A stretch of 64,000 nucleotides of DNA, taken from NCBI RefSeq assembly GCF_000009985.1, contig NC_007626.1:2078001-2142000 (forward strand), in the 5' to 3' direction. Every line of letters starts with the position of its first letter. Position 1 is the first letter of the stretch. Positions 26,001 to 34,073 of this stretch are shown here, piece by piece. The position numbers and the translations under genes are program-made. This stretch comes from Paramagnetospirillum magneticum AMB-1 (GTDB lineage: Bacteria > Pseudomonadota > Alphaproteobacteria > Rhodospirillales > Magnetospirillaceae). The notes under the pieces were generated by a model. That model was not told the origin of the DNA and ran no database searches. It saw only the letters and a program-made list of their open reading frames with translations.

Positions 26001-26246
26001 CGGGCCGAGTTCGAGATGACCAGCAAGTACCGTTACGTGCCGGAAAAGCCCTGGGACATTCCCATCACCTGCTTCGTTTCCAAGGGCGACCCTTACGTCT
26101 CCCGCCAGGACATCCTGGGCTGGGGGCGGTTCACCAATTCGCGCATGCAGGTCTACATGCGCGAAGGCACCCATTATTCCATTTTCGAAGACGCGGCTTT
26201 CATCCAGCGCGTCATCGGCCGCGAGCTGATGGCGCCACCTTCCTGA
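20016..26246 (+). CDS. Single-module type I polyketide synthase (KS-AT-DH-KR-ACP-TE)
   Basis: 2076 residues behind a very strong GGAGGGGAGGGGG ribosome binding site. KS: TACSTSL (Cys about 181), CHGTGT and NIGHSE. AT: FSGQGAQ (about 535) and GHSVGE (about 622), with HAFH (about 726), which predicts malonyl-CoA. DH: DDHRVHGAVVLP (about 925) and LLDACLH (about 1090). KR: TGGLGALG (about 1425) with an LDD motif, predicting a B-type (D-hydroxy) product. ACP: LGLDSLMS (about 1727). TE: an alpha/beta hydrolase related to type II thioesterases, with FGHCLGG (about 1894), so Cys replaces the usual Ser; a late His is in EGTHYS. There is no ER or methyltransferase domain. It may work iteratively and make an unsaturated or hydroxylated chain; the product is unknown. 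Confidence 0.92.
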   Translation: MRGVRKPLDIAIIGMACRFAGASDWRAYWRNLLDGVESVTFLTDAQMIEAGVDPARLRHPDYVKAAFLLPGTENFDPQFFGYSPHEARLIDPQQRHLLEVSWEAFEDAGYPPGQDHGPVGVYAATGSVVTNYMMNELADHPDSRGATASLLHIGNDKDFAATRVSFKLNLTGPSLNVQTACSTSLVLVHLACNAIQGGECAMALAAAGIVRVPQAAGYMGVKGAIFAPDGHIRTFDAEAGGTVFSSGVAAMLFKGLDQAVADGDNIYGVIRGTALNNDGGRKASYAGTSVRGQTDVMKAALAQSGFDPSTIGAVECHGTGTIVGDPREFTALQRAFEGDRRQGKCPMGSTKPNIGHSEQSAGLASLIKTALSLGEGVVPPTINYRTPNPRMKIEQSRFFVNTERLSWPEVPEHPRRALVNGLGIGGTNGVVVMEQAPPPRPRTGAAPRPRHLVVLSGKSAGALDANAARHRAWALAHPDMAMGDYAHTLAVGRTHFDHRFACVAASPAELAARLEGFKADPKAARKASQPRRLAFLFSGQGAQVAGMGRTLYEIEPTFRAELDAVAAALDPHLDRKLLDVLFADGEAIHNTGYTQPCLFAVEVALARTLAAWGIRPEAVCGHSVGEFAACVVAGVYSLDDAARLVATRGRMMQALPAGGAMSAVFAEEAVVAEVLAALDGKKIGIAAVNGPQGTVISGEAAEVAKAVAALEAKGIPSKALTVSHAFHSPLMDPALPELDAAVWAVQANAKAPALGWVSTYTGQSKKDAPDSEYWCSQARQAVRFADAVAALAKSGIRDFVEIGPGGALLALGRSVAGAEGLGWLPTLGKGDEHQTLLESVGALYRAGNDPDWAAFDAPFDLRRLSLPVYAFQHERVWATKDYEPVGGRRAAVPAGTGLTGRRLPSPLAAHQFETEFSRQRFGWLDDHRVHGAVVLPTTAGLLAALEGARAKLGEGPLEVAGFSHGDALVLADDEARLGHLVVEANGDGAGFSLSSRGGDEDKWRTHMRGEIRRAKPGKASTFDAKALKRRCHLPVKADSYYAGMRSLGLAYGPSFRAIESLWRGEGEALARLRLPDLVEPLGNGLMHPALLDACLHVYPAVIEEHGDFTQPPPEGSSAHLPLAMERFSGARSEERELWVHARRRKPNGHGADITVIDIEAFDSDGRPVASFDGLSVKKLPASLFKPRRADGEDGWLYVPRWDDRPVPPVAAKASGPLTWLLLGGDGFAKPLKEALGRTGAACRLVAAKDCPTDLEGFSRLLEGFAAEAGAGKAGILHLGAVDAPGEEAWGDEGAQRRLYDSVLGLSRALGVNRTGFLVAPKLHLVTRNAADATGTEPPAHVLGAGMWGMGRSLALEAPALWGGLIDLEAGGASGAEAQLLAAHLAAADDEAQVALRGGKRLAARLVRAPVPERRPAAGEGGTYLVTGGLGALGVLTAEWLAASRKAAHLVLVSRQGDKAANAAEVLARLEALGAKVTIAKADIAKEGDVARLLGRLAKAEPALKGIYHSAGVLDDGLVDQMDWTKFRRALAPKLDAGWWLHKHSQGLKLHDFVLYSSVLSVIGSAGQTNYTTGNACLDALAAHRRALGLPALSVNWGAWASAGMADGLGSQGEAIWRARGIHYIEPDLGREAFDLLFDGAAGQAVVLPADWPTFLRQFQVPPRFYAELQGGAVGGLAADIEALKQAMAAPEPGIRRAAITDFLARQVMTTLGMTAKVESDRPLRELGLDSLMSVTLINRVESATGLRIPAVKLIKGPSIDELVADVWPDLAGVEVSAPAAASAAAETVVEVDAAPRPQPKPAINAGAGKWLVTVAPRANPRYRVFCFPFAGGGSAAFQAWSATTDPAIEVIAVEPPGRLARISEKPVRDMDVFVDHVIDEMEETGKLDLPFALFGHCLGGLTLYEVARTLIHETETKPRHLFCSGARCPDRVRIVGPFEKNLALHLATMPGYKPNLPPYRQADPIFAEIIRQFDMAASDQFLDDPELRRLMLPAVRAEFEMTSKYRYVPEKPWDIPITCFVSKGDPYVSRQDILGWGRFTNSRMQVYMREGTHYSIFEDAAFIQRVIGRELMAPPS

Positions 26247-26259
26247 GGGGGGAAACGAC

Positions 26260-27372
26260 ATGCATAAGATGGCTTTGGTGCTGGGGGGCGGTGCTCCCAA
26301 TTTCACCCTGATGACCGGTGCCCTGCTGGCCTTCGACGAGGCGGGGGTCAAGTTCGACGTCATCTCCGCCACCGGCGGCGGCGGCGGCGTGGCCCTGTCC
26401 TATCTGGCGCCCAAGGGCATGAGCCGGCAGGACTCGCTGCGCAACTCGGTGAATTTCGGCGTCTCGGACGAGATCTACAAATACATCCCCATGAACTACA
26501 AGGTGTTCATGAAGGGCAGCAAGGTGGCCGAGGCCTATCGCTGGCTGATTTCAAAGCTTCCCGGCTACAACCGGATCATGAATCAGTTCAGCATGACCAA
26601 GCGGCAGAAATTCTGGTCGGATCTGATCCAGATGTTCTGGGCGCTGACCACGCCGTCCACCGTGAACGTCTTCAGCAAGGGCCTGTGCGCCAATGCTCCG
26701 TTCATTCAGGAAATGGTGGATTTCGACGCCCTGAAGACGGTGGAGGAGGATGTCTACCTCAACGCCTACAACCTGACCGACCACAAGATGGCCATCTTCG
26801 GCAAGGACGTGCTGGACTATCCCCATTTCGGCGCCACCCTGGCCTATCCCTTCATCTATCCGCCGGCCGAGGTCGACGGCAAGCTGTACCTGGAAGGCGC
26901 CGCCGAGGATGCCTTCAACTTCCAGGGCCTGCTCGAGCATGACGAGGGCATCCGCACCGTGGTGGTGTTCGACGCCTTCGGCAACGAGGGCTATATCCAG
27001 GACCCGCCCAACCTGTGGCAGGCCTGGGGCCAGAATCTGATCCTGCCGCTGATCTCGCTGACCCGGCACGATCTGGCCTTCTTCGAGCACATGCTCGACG
27101 ACTGGAACGAGGAGCATCCCGCCCGTCAGGACGTGGAACTGATCAAGGTGCAGTTCGACATCCCCAAGGACTGGCTGCCCACCGCGCTGGACTGGTCGCG
27201 GTCCAATCTGGAACGCATGTTCGAGCTGGGCTACGAGACGGGCAAGAAGTTTGTCGCCGAAAAGGGTGTCCGCCTGGGCGCCACCCTGCCGCCCAAGCCC
27301 ACGCCGGCCCGTGGTCGCGGCAAGAAGGAGAAGGACGACGACGCCATGTTTGGCGGCGCGACCATCGGCTAG
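26260..27372 (+). CDS. Patatin-fold protein lacking catalytic residues
   Basis: 370 residues. The start (ALVLGGGAPNFTLMTGALLA) is the Gly-rich oxyanion loop of patatin-like phospholipases. At the nucleophile elbow FDVISATGGGGG stands where FDVISGTSAGA is expected, so Gly replaces Ser. The dyad Asp of the DGG/DGA motif is Glu (LYLEGAAEDAFN). Lipase activity is therefore unlikely; lipid binding or a scaffold role is possible. The tail is Lys/Arg/Asp-rich. It starts 13 bases after the PKS stop behind GAGGGGGGAAAC, so it is co-transcribed and probably functionally tied to the PKS. A distant paralogue is at 32718-33896. Confidence 0.8.
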   Translation: MHKMALVLGGGAPNFTLMTGALLAFDEAGVKFDVISATGGGGGVALSYLAPKGMSRQDSLRNSVNFGVSDEIYKYIPMNYKVFMKGSKVAEAYRWLISKLPGYNRIMNQFSMTKRQKFWSDLIQMFWALTTPSTVNVFSKGLCANAPFIQEMVDFDALKTVEEDVYLNAYNLTDHKMAIFGKDVLDYPHFGATLAYPFIYPPAEVDGKLYLEGAAEDAFNFQGLLEHDEGIRTVVVFDAFGNEGYIQDPPNLWQAWGQNLILPLISLTRHDLAFFEHMLDDWNEEHPARQDVELIKVQFDIPKDWLPTALDWSRSNLERMFELGYETGKKFVAEKGVRLGATLPPKPTPARGRGKKEKDDDAMFGGATIG

Positions 27373-27404
27373 AGGCTTTTCGCCCGGAAGGGGGCGTTGT
27401 ACCG

Positions 27405-27436
27405 AACGGATGGTCCGCCAGGGCGGGCCGTCCGTT
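27405..27436 (+). terminator. Intrinsic terminator after the PKS/pseudo-patatin operon
   Basis: A 15-bp stem with two wobble pairs (27405-27419 with 27422-27436) around a 2-base loop is followed by TTTGAATTTTC. It lies 32 bases after the pseudo-patatin stop. Confidence 0.6.
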
Positions 27437-27679
27437 TGAATTTTCACCGTTGCCGCACGATTTTTCAATGCGGAAAAATTTTCATAAAAAAACATTTATT
27501 TGTACGGTCTTAGCCCAGCGGTTGCACCGCAGCACGCCAAATGTGTATTTTCGTTGTTTGCAAGTATGCAGCCTGGGCGTATCGTTACGGGCATGCGCAA
27601 GACGCCCGCAACATTCGAGCACGGTGATGGCCGCCGATCCGGTCGGCGGCGCGGTGGCGTGCCGGCTGGGGCCGAGCTC
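27437..27679. other. AT-rich intergenic region before the CheX-like gene
   Basis: This stretch contains runs such as AAAAATTTTCATAAAAAAAC (27474-27493) in otherwise GC-rich DNA, so it probably carries the promoter of the downstream gene. The CheX frame stays open upstream to 27500, but those codons look non-conserved. No further feature is seen. Confidence 0.35.
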
Positions 27680-28180
27680 ATGTCCAACACCATGTTTTCC
27701 ATCCTGCACCAGACCAGTGCCGTGCTGGTCGGGGAAGGGGTGGCGCGGATCGACGGCTTCGATGTCCACGAGGTCGGGCAGGATTCCGTCAAGCTGCACG
27801 ACATCACCGCGGTGGCCGGTTTCGGCCTGCCGGTGGGGCTGCTGATCGCCTTCAGCTTCGATCAGACCCTGCTGGGCGACATCCTCGACAAGGCCACCGG
27901 CGCCCTGCCGGTCCCCGATGACGAGCGGGAGCTTTACCTGCGCGAGACCGCCGCCGAGGTGGTCAATACCGTGCTGGGCCTCTGTACCGCCGATTTCCAA
28001 CTGAGGGAGGTGGCCATCAGCCTGTCGCCGCCGGTGGTGATGGAAGGGGTGCGCGATATTCAGCGTCGTGGCGACGCGGTCTTCGCCAGCATGGAGATCC
28101 TGACGGACAAGGGCGCGGTCAGCGTCAACCTGTTCGGTCCCCGCCATCTGTTCGACGACCGGCTGAATTATAAGCACTGA
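27680..28180 (+). CDS. CheX-like phosphatase-domain protein
   Basis: 166 residues from the ATG at 27680, chosen because MSNTMFSILHQTSAVLVGEG aligns with the start of the CheX part of the protein at 12516-13427. The two share LLIAFSF, DERELYLRET (SERELFLRET in the other) and the ExxN signature (EVVN), followed by LSPPVVM and by FDDRLNY near the end. CheX proteins dephosphorylate CheY-type receivers. No receiver is attached here. The gene stands alone and converges on the hemerythrin gene 16 bases away. Confidence 0.75.
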   Translation: MSNTMFSILHQTSAVLVGEGVARIDGFDVHEVGQDSVKLHDITAVAGFGLPVGLLIAFSFDQTLLGDILDKATGALPVPDDERELYLRETAAEVVNTVLGLCTADFQLREVAISLSPPVVMEGVRDIQRRGDAVFASMEILTDKGAVSVNLFGPRHLFDDRLNYKH

Positions 28181-28196
28181 GGCGATCGGCGCCGGC

Positions 28197-28580
28197 CTAC
28201 TTCTGAAACAGCGGGATATCCATCTCGCGGTCGTGGGCGTCCAACTGGCTGAGGAAGTCGCTCAGGAGCAACTTGGCCTGCTCGGCGCTGCCCCGTCGCA
28301 GAGCGTCATACAGCGGGGTCAGCAGGCGCAGCAGACGCTGGTGGTCCAGCTTGAGCTGCTCGGCTGCGGCCGCGTTGAGTCTTGCGGCCAGACCCTCCTC
28401 CATGCGGAAGTGAATGCGGATCCGCTCGGTCAGAACATCCACCGCCTCGATCGCCAGGCCAAGGCCGGGGTCGTTGCGGATGACCGCGCTCATGGAACTG
28501 ATCATCTGGTGAAGTTTCTGGTGTTCGGCGTCGATGGCCGGATCGCCGCTTTTCCACTGCTCATCAAGCCAGGTGGCCAT
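28197..28580 (-). CDS. Bacteriohemerythrin-like protein with one altered iron ligand
   Basis: 127 residues, typical for single-domain bacteriohemerythrin, which binds O2 at a di-iron site. Ligand motifs: IDAEHQKLH (His20), HFRMEE (His and Glu), KLDHQRLL and AHDREMD (His and Asp). In the usual HxxxH pair only the second His is present; the first is Leu (EQLKLDH). This may change iron or oxygen binding. Possible roles are O2 sensing, delivery or iron storage. It is transcribed toward the CheX-like gene. Confidence 0.8.
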   Translation of the reverse strand: MATWLDEQWKSGDPAIDAEHQKLHQMISSMSAVIRNDPGLGLAIEAVDVLTERIRIHFRMEEGLAARLNAAAAEQLKLDHQRLLRLLTPLYDALRRGSAEQAKLLLSDFLSQLDAHDREMDIPLFQK

Positions 28581-28650
28581 TTCAGTCCCCTAAACTTCGC
28601 CGCCATGACTTCACATGGGAAGCGGGAGGGCACAATTCCAGGGCGTGGCG

Positions 28651-29286
28651 TCAGCCGTAACGCACTCCGGTGCCGCCCAGGCCGCAATAGCCGCCCGGTT
28701 CCTTGGCCAGATATTGCTGGTGATAGCCCTCGGCCCAGTAGAACCGCCCGGCCGGGGCGATCTCGGTGGTGATGGCGCCGAAGCCGGCCCGCCGCAGCGC
28801 TTCGCCATAGGCCTTGGCCGAGGCCTCGGCCGCCGCCTGCTGCTCCGGGGTGGTCCAGTAGATGGCCGAGCGGTACTGGGTGCCGATATCGTTTCCCTGG
28901 CGCATGCCCTGGGTCGGATTGTGTCCTTCCCAGAACAGCCGCAGCAGCGCGGTGTAAGAGACCTCCGCCGGGTCGAATGCCACCAGCACCGCCTCGGTGT
29001 GGCCGGTCTGCGCCGAGCACACCTCCTCGTAGGTGGGGTTGAGGGTGAAGCCGCCCGTATAGCCCACGGAGGTGGAATAGACGCCGCCGGTCTTCCAGAA
29101 CAGCCGCTCGGCACCCCAGAAACAGCCCATGCCGAAGCAAGCCACCTCCATTCCCACGGGAAAGGGCGGCTTCAAGAGGGTGTCGAGCACGTAGTGGCGT
29201 TCGGGCACGCGGATTTCGCTGGCGCGGCCGGGCAGGGCCTTGTCGGCGCTCACCATCACGGTCTTGCTGGGTCCCCAAAGCGACAT
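28651..29286 (-). CDS. msrA: Peptide methionine-S-sulfoxide reductase
   Basis: 211 residues. The catalytic motif [13 protein letters not shown] (about residue 52) contains the nucleophilic Cys, followed by [23 protein letters not shown] and FWEGHNPTQ, all standard for MsrA. A C-terminal GYCGLGG supplies a resolving Cys. It reduces oxidised methionine in proteins and acts in the cytoplasm (no signal peptide). An N-terminal extension of about 45 residues is common in proteobacterial MsrA. Confidence 0.93.
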
Positions 29287-29334
29287 GAGCGTGTCTCCAT
29301 AGCGAGTCGTCCCCTCCCATATGGGGAGGCGGTC

Positions 29335-29700
29335 TCAGCGTAGCGAGATGGCCGCCAGCGCCAAAGCGGCGACGATGGCCAGGGCGCCCAGGAAGATGTC
29401 GCGCTGGCGGCGGCGGGCCCGGTCCTTCTCCTCGATGCGGCGCTGCAGCCAGCGGGTGGTGACCTCGACGGCCGCCGCCCCCGGGAAGTCGCTGAACACT
29501 CCTTGAACCGCCGAGGGCTCGAACATGCCGTCGTTGAATTCGTGGATGGTGAACAGGCACCACTCGCCCTCGTATTCCACCTGGCAAATCCAGTCCTGCA
29601 TCACCCAGCGGTCCAGCACCTTGCGGACGGGCTTTTCCGCCTCCTGGGGGTGGAAGGAGAACTGGAAGCCCTCGACGGAGGCGATGCGGGACTCTGCCAT
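29335..29700 (-). CDS. Small protein with C-terminal membrane anchor, unknown function
   Basis: 121 residues. The body (about 10-90) is a mixed soluble domain (FQFSFHPQEAEKPVRKVLDR, WVMQDWICQVEYEGEWCLF). After an Arg-rich stretch (RRIEEKDRARRRQRD) one membrane helix closes the protein (IFLGALAIVAALALAAIS). It is therefore a cytoplasm-facing tail-anchored protein. No family recognised. It lies upstream of msrA on the same strand, 48 bases away, and may be co-transcribed. Confidence 0.6.
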   Translation of the reverse strand: MAESRIASVEGFQFSFHPQEAEKPVRKVLDRWVMQDWICQVEYEGEWCLFTIHEFNDGMFEPSAVQGVFSDFPGAAAVEVTTRWLQRRIEEKDRARRRQRDIFLGALAIVAALALAAISLR

Positions 29701-29806
29701 GACGAAACCTCAGTGAAATGGGCTAGTGCCGAAAATAACGGTGGCACTACCGGATGTAATAATTGTTTCACCCCGTCGGCACAAGCCCTTGCGTTATAGG
29801 ATAGCC

Positions 29807-29932
29807 ATGGACGGCATCGAAAACTCTCCTGTCAAAGGTTGGCGTGTTGTGCCGAAGCTGCCGGAAAGCGGCGAGCTTGATACGGCCATCGTCCAAGTTC
29901 CATTGTCCGCAATCAGACGAGGTGAGTCATGA
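29807..29932 (+). CDS. 41-residue protein translationally coupled to olsB
   Basis: The ATG at 29807 gives a short reading frame (MDGIENSPVKGWRVVPKLPE at its start) whose TGA overlaps the olsB ATG (ATGA at 29929-29932). The tight coupling suggests either a real small protein or a leader that sets olsB translation. No family recognised. Confidence 0.4.
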   Translation: MDGIENSPVKGWRVVPKLPESGELDTAIVQVPLSAIRRGES

Positions 29933-30708
29933 CCCACCAGGCAACGACGGTCCATGCCCTGAACCCGGCCACCGCTGACGGACTGGAGGTGCGTCTGGCG
30001 GAAAGCCGGGCGGAAGTCGCCGCCGCCCAGCGCATCCGCTACCGGGTGTTCTACGAGGAGATGGGGGCCAAGCCCACCCTCTCCATGCGGGCCCTGGAAC
30101 TGGATTTCGACGATTACGACCGTCATTGCGATCATCTGCTGGTCCTGGCCGACGGCGAGGTGGTGGGAACCTATCGCCTGATCCGCCGCAAGGCCGCCGA
30201 GGCGGTGGGCCGGTTCTACTCGGCGGGCGAGTTCGACATCAGCCCGTTCCTGGCCGCCGATGGCGAGATCCTCGAACTGGGCCGCTCCTGCGTCGATGCC
30301 CGTTGGCGCCATCGCGGCACGCTCCAGGCCCTGTGGCAGGGGCTGGCCGCCTACATGGTCGAGAACGACATCCGCCTGCTGTTCGGTTGCGGCAGCCTGC
30401 CGGGCACCGATCCGGCGATCCTGGCGCCGCAACTGGCCTATCTGCGCGACAACCACATGGCGCCGCCGGCCCTGCGCGGCCGGGCGCTGGACAGTGCCGA
30501 GAAGGTGGACTTCTCCACCATCGACGTGGCCTGGGACGCCCGGCGCGTGCTGGCCTCGCTGCCCCCCCTGCTCAAGGGTTATCTGCGCCTGGGCGGGGTG
30601 ATCGGCGATGGCGCGGTGATCGACCGGCCGTTCAACACCACCGACGTCCTGGTGGTGGTCAATGCCGCCGACATCGCCGGACGCTATGTGAAGCGCTTCA
30701 GCGCCTGA
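29929..30708 (+). CDS. olsB: L-ornithine N-acyltransferase (ornithine lipid synthesis)
   Basis: 259 residues of the OlsB/GNAT-like acyltransferase family. Visible family motifs are IRYRVFYEEMGA, DFDDYDRHCDHLLVL, VGTYRLIRR, FDISPFL, LELGRSCVDARWR and LFGCGSLPGTDP. OlsB transfers a 3-hydroxyacyl group from ACP to ornithine, giving lyso-ornithine lipid, a phosphorus-free membrane lipid; OlsA, which would complete it, is not in this window. The start overlaps the preceding small frame. Confidence 0.85.
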   Translation: MTHQATTVHALNPATADGLEVRLAESRAEVAAAQRIRYRVFYEEMGAKPTLSMRALELDFDDYDRHCDHLLVLADGEVVGTYRLIRRKAAEAVGRFYSAGEFDISPFLAADGEILELGRSCVDARWRHRGTLQALWQGLAAYMVENDIRLLFGCGSLPGTDPAILAPQLAYLRDNHMAPPALRGRALDSAEKVDFSTIDVAWDARRVLASLPPLLKGYLRLGGVIGDGAVIDRPFNTTDVLVVVNAADIAGRYVKRFSA

Positions 30709-31002
30709 TACCAGGGGGCCGCGCCGCTTATGCGGCGGAAGCCAAGCGACCCGGAGGGCGCGCCCGGCGCTTGAGGGGCTCCTTGATCGGTTCCGCTCAA
30801 GGAGCACTGGTCTGAGTCGGGTCATGGAAAGGGGGGCGCCCGTTCGGGGGCGTTTGCCCCCGATCCCCCAATCGGGAGGCGCGGCCTCCCGAGCCCTTCA
30901 GCTTTTTAACTCATTGAAATAAAAAAACTGGTGGTTCGGAGGCTGTGCCTCCGAACGGGTCAGGGCGGTAGCACTGCGCGCAAGCGGATTTTCCTCCGCC
31001 TG
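30709..31002. terminator. Intergenic region with three GC-rich stem-loops, including terminators
   Basis: Stem-loops: 30844-30851 with 30856-30863 (loop GTTT); 30872-30880 with 30884-30892 (loop GCG), followed by a CTTTTT run for the olsB direction; and 30934-30943 with 30947-30956 (loop TGT). On the minus strand the last is followed by seven T residues, a good terminator for the histidine kinase. Between olsB and kinase no gene is seen. Confidence 0.6.
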
Positions 31003-32547
<1,545 letters not shown>

Positions 32548-32717
32548 GCCCCGGTCCCCTCCGCTCGCGCAAATGTAGCATATGATAAATTCCGCCAGGG
32601 CGGAAGCGGCGTGCTCGCCGGTGGAAGGATCTATACCTTTGTAACCATTGCGAGATGTTGTTGTGCGATATACCGTTCTTCCCGTGCTGTTTTCACCAGA
32701 GGAAGAAGGGGGCGAGC

Positions 32718-33896
32718 ATGGCCATCAAGCGCGCAATTTGCCTGGCGGGCGGCGGACCCGCCGTCGGATTGTCCATCGGGGCGCTGGAGCGCCTTCACCG
32801 TGAGCCCGACATCACGTTCGACGTCTGGAGCCTGGCCTGCATCGGCGCCTGGCTGGGCATCGTCTGGAATCAGGCCGAGAGGGGCAAGGAGGCCCAGACC
32901 TCCGAGGCGTTCTTCCGCGGCATCTTCCGGCCCGATGACGTCTACGACAAGTTTCCGGTGGCGGCGGCCTTCGCCCCCGATTTCGAGGCGGCGACCCAGA
33001 ACACCCTGAATTTCGTGCTGGATTCCAACAGCTATCGCAATCTGGTGATCCCCGAGGCCATCAAGGAGGCGTCAGAGGAAATCGTCGCCTTCACCAAGGA
33101 CCCCGGCAAGTGGTCCCAGGCCAATTTCAATGCCCTGATCCTCAATCAGGTGCTGGCGGTCAACCCGGTGTCCCGGTTCATGACCAGCCTGATGTACAAG
33201 AGCGCCACCAAGGGGCTGTCGCGGGTCTTCTACCCCGACAGCGCCTTCCTGCAGCAGATCGATTTCAAGGCGCTGTATCAGCCCGGCCGCCCGACGCTCT
33301 ACCACAATTCCTACAACCTGACCGACCAGCGCCTGGAATTGTTCAGCAACAAGGATTCCAAGTATCAGCGAATCTCGGCCGAGACCCTGTGCGCCTGTTC
33401 GGCCCTGCCCTACATCGAGGAGCCGGTGACCATGAACGGCAAGGTGTATTGCGAGGGCGCCACCATCGATACCGTCAACTTCGAGGATCTCCTGACCAAT
33501 CATCCCGATCTGGACGAGGTCTGGGTCAGCCGCATCCTCGACCGCAAGCAGATCCGCCGGCCCGAAAACCTGTATGACGCCCTGAACAACCTGGTGATGC
33601 TGTTCGCCTCGACCACCAGCGAGGACGACGTCAAGCTGTTCAAGTACCACCTGCGGGAGACCGGCTCCAAGGTGAAGGTCATCGAGATTCCGGTGGCCTC
33701 GAATATCAACTACGACTGGAGCTGGTCCAATCTCGACCGGTCCATCACCGACGGGCGACTGGCTGCGGAGTCTGTACTTAAGGCCTATCGTAGGGCGGCT
33801 CCGGCCAAGGCGGATCGGCCCAAGGCGGCTTCGGCCAAGGCCGCAGGCATGTCCGCGCCCATGGCCGACGCGGCGAGTGATACAGTGGACGCCTGA
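32718..33896 (+). CDS. Patatin-fold protein with Cys at the nucleophile position
   Basis: 392 residues. The start (ICLAGGGPAVGLSIGALERL) is a patatin oxyanion loop. The nucleophile elbow reads FDVWSLACIGAW, aligning Cys with the usual Ser of GTSAG, and the DGG/DGA motif is EGA (VYCEGATIDTVNFEDLL), so Asp is Glu. Shared YNLTD and HNSYNLTD-type segments and the EGA motif link it to the protein at 26260-27372. The C-terminus is an Ala/Lys/Pro-rich low-complexity tail. Activity is uncertain. The frame stays open upstream, but the ATG with GAAGAAGGGGG ahead is the best start. Confidence 0.78.
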   Translation: MAIKRAICLAGGGPAVGLSIGALERLHREPDITFDVWSLACIGAWLGIVWNQAERGKEAQTSEAFFRGIFRPDDVYDKFPVAAAFAPDFEAATQNTLNFVLDSNSYRNLVIPEAIKEASEEIVAFTKDPGKWSQANFNALILNQVLAVNPVSRFMTSLMYKSATKGLSRVFYPDSAFLQQIDFKALYQPGRPTLYHNSYNLTDQRLELFSNKDSKYQRISAETLCACSALPYIEEPVTMNGKVYCEGATIDTVNFEDLLTNHPDLDEVWVSRILDRKQIRRPENLYDALNNLVMLFASTTSEDDVKLFKYHLRETGSKVKVIEIPVASNINYDWSWSNLDRSITDGRLAAESVLKAYRRAAPAKADRPKAASAKAAGMSAPMADAASDTVDA

Positions 33897-34073
33897 CTAG
33901 CCGTAAGTCATGCCGCATAGATTCATTACAATTGAGTGTTTGAAAGGGCGCGGGAGGGCTGTTTAATTGTCGCGTCATCCGTATTGATGTAAATCCGGAT
34001 GGCGGGGGCGAGGGGCTTCGGCGGGACCGGGGCGGGCGTGGCCTGCTGTCGGCCGCCGGTGGCGGAGGATGAG

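Noticed and set aside
19941..26372. Two antisense open frames of about 950 codons across the PKS
   Set aside because: Both are shadows of the PKS coding strand; compositions are typical of reversed GC-rich codons and no family motif appears.
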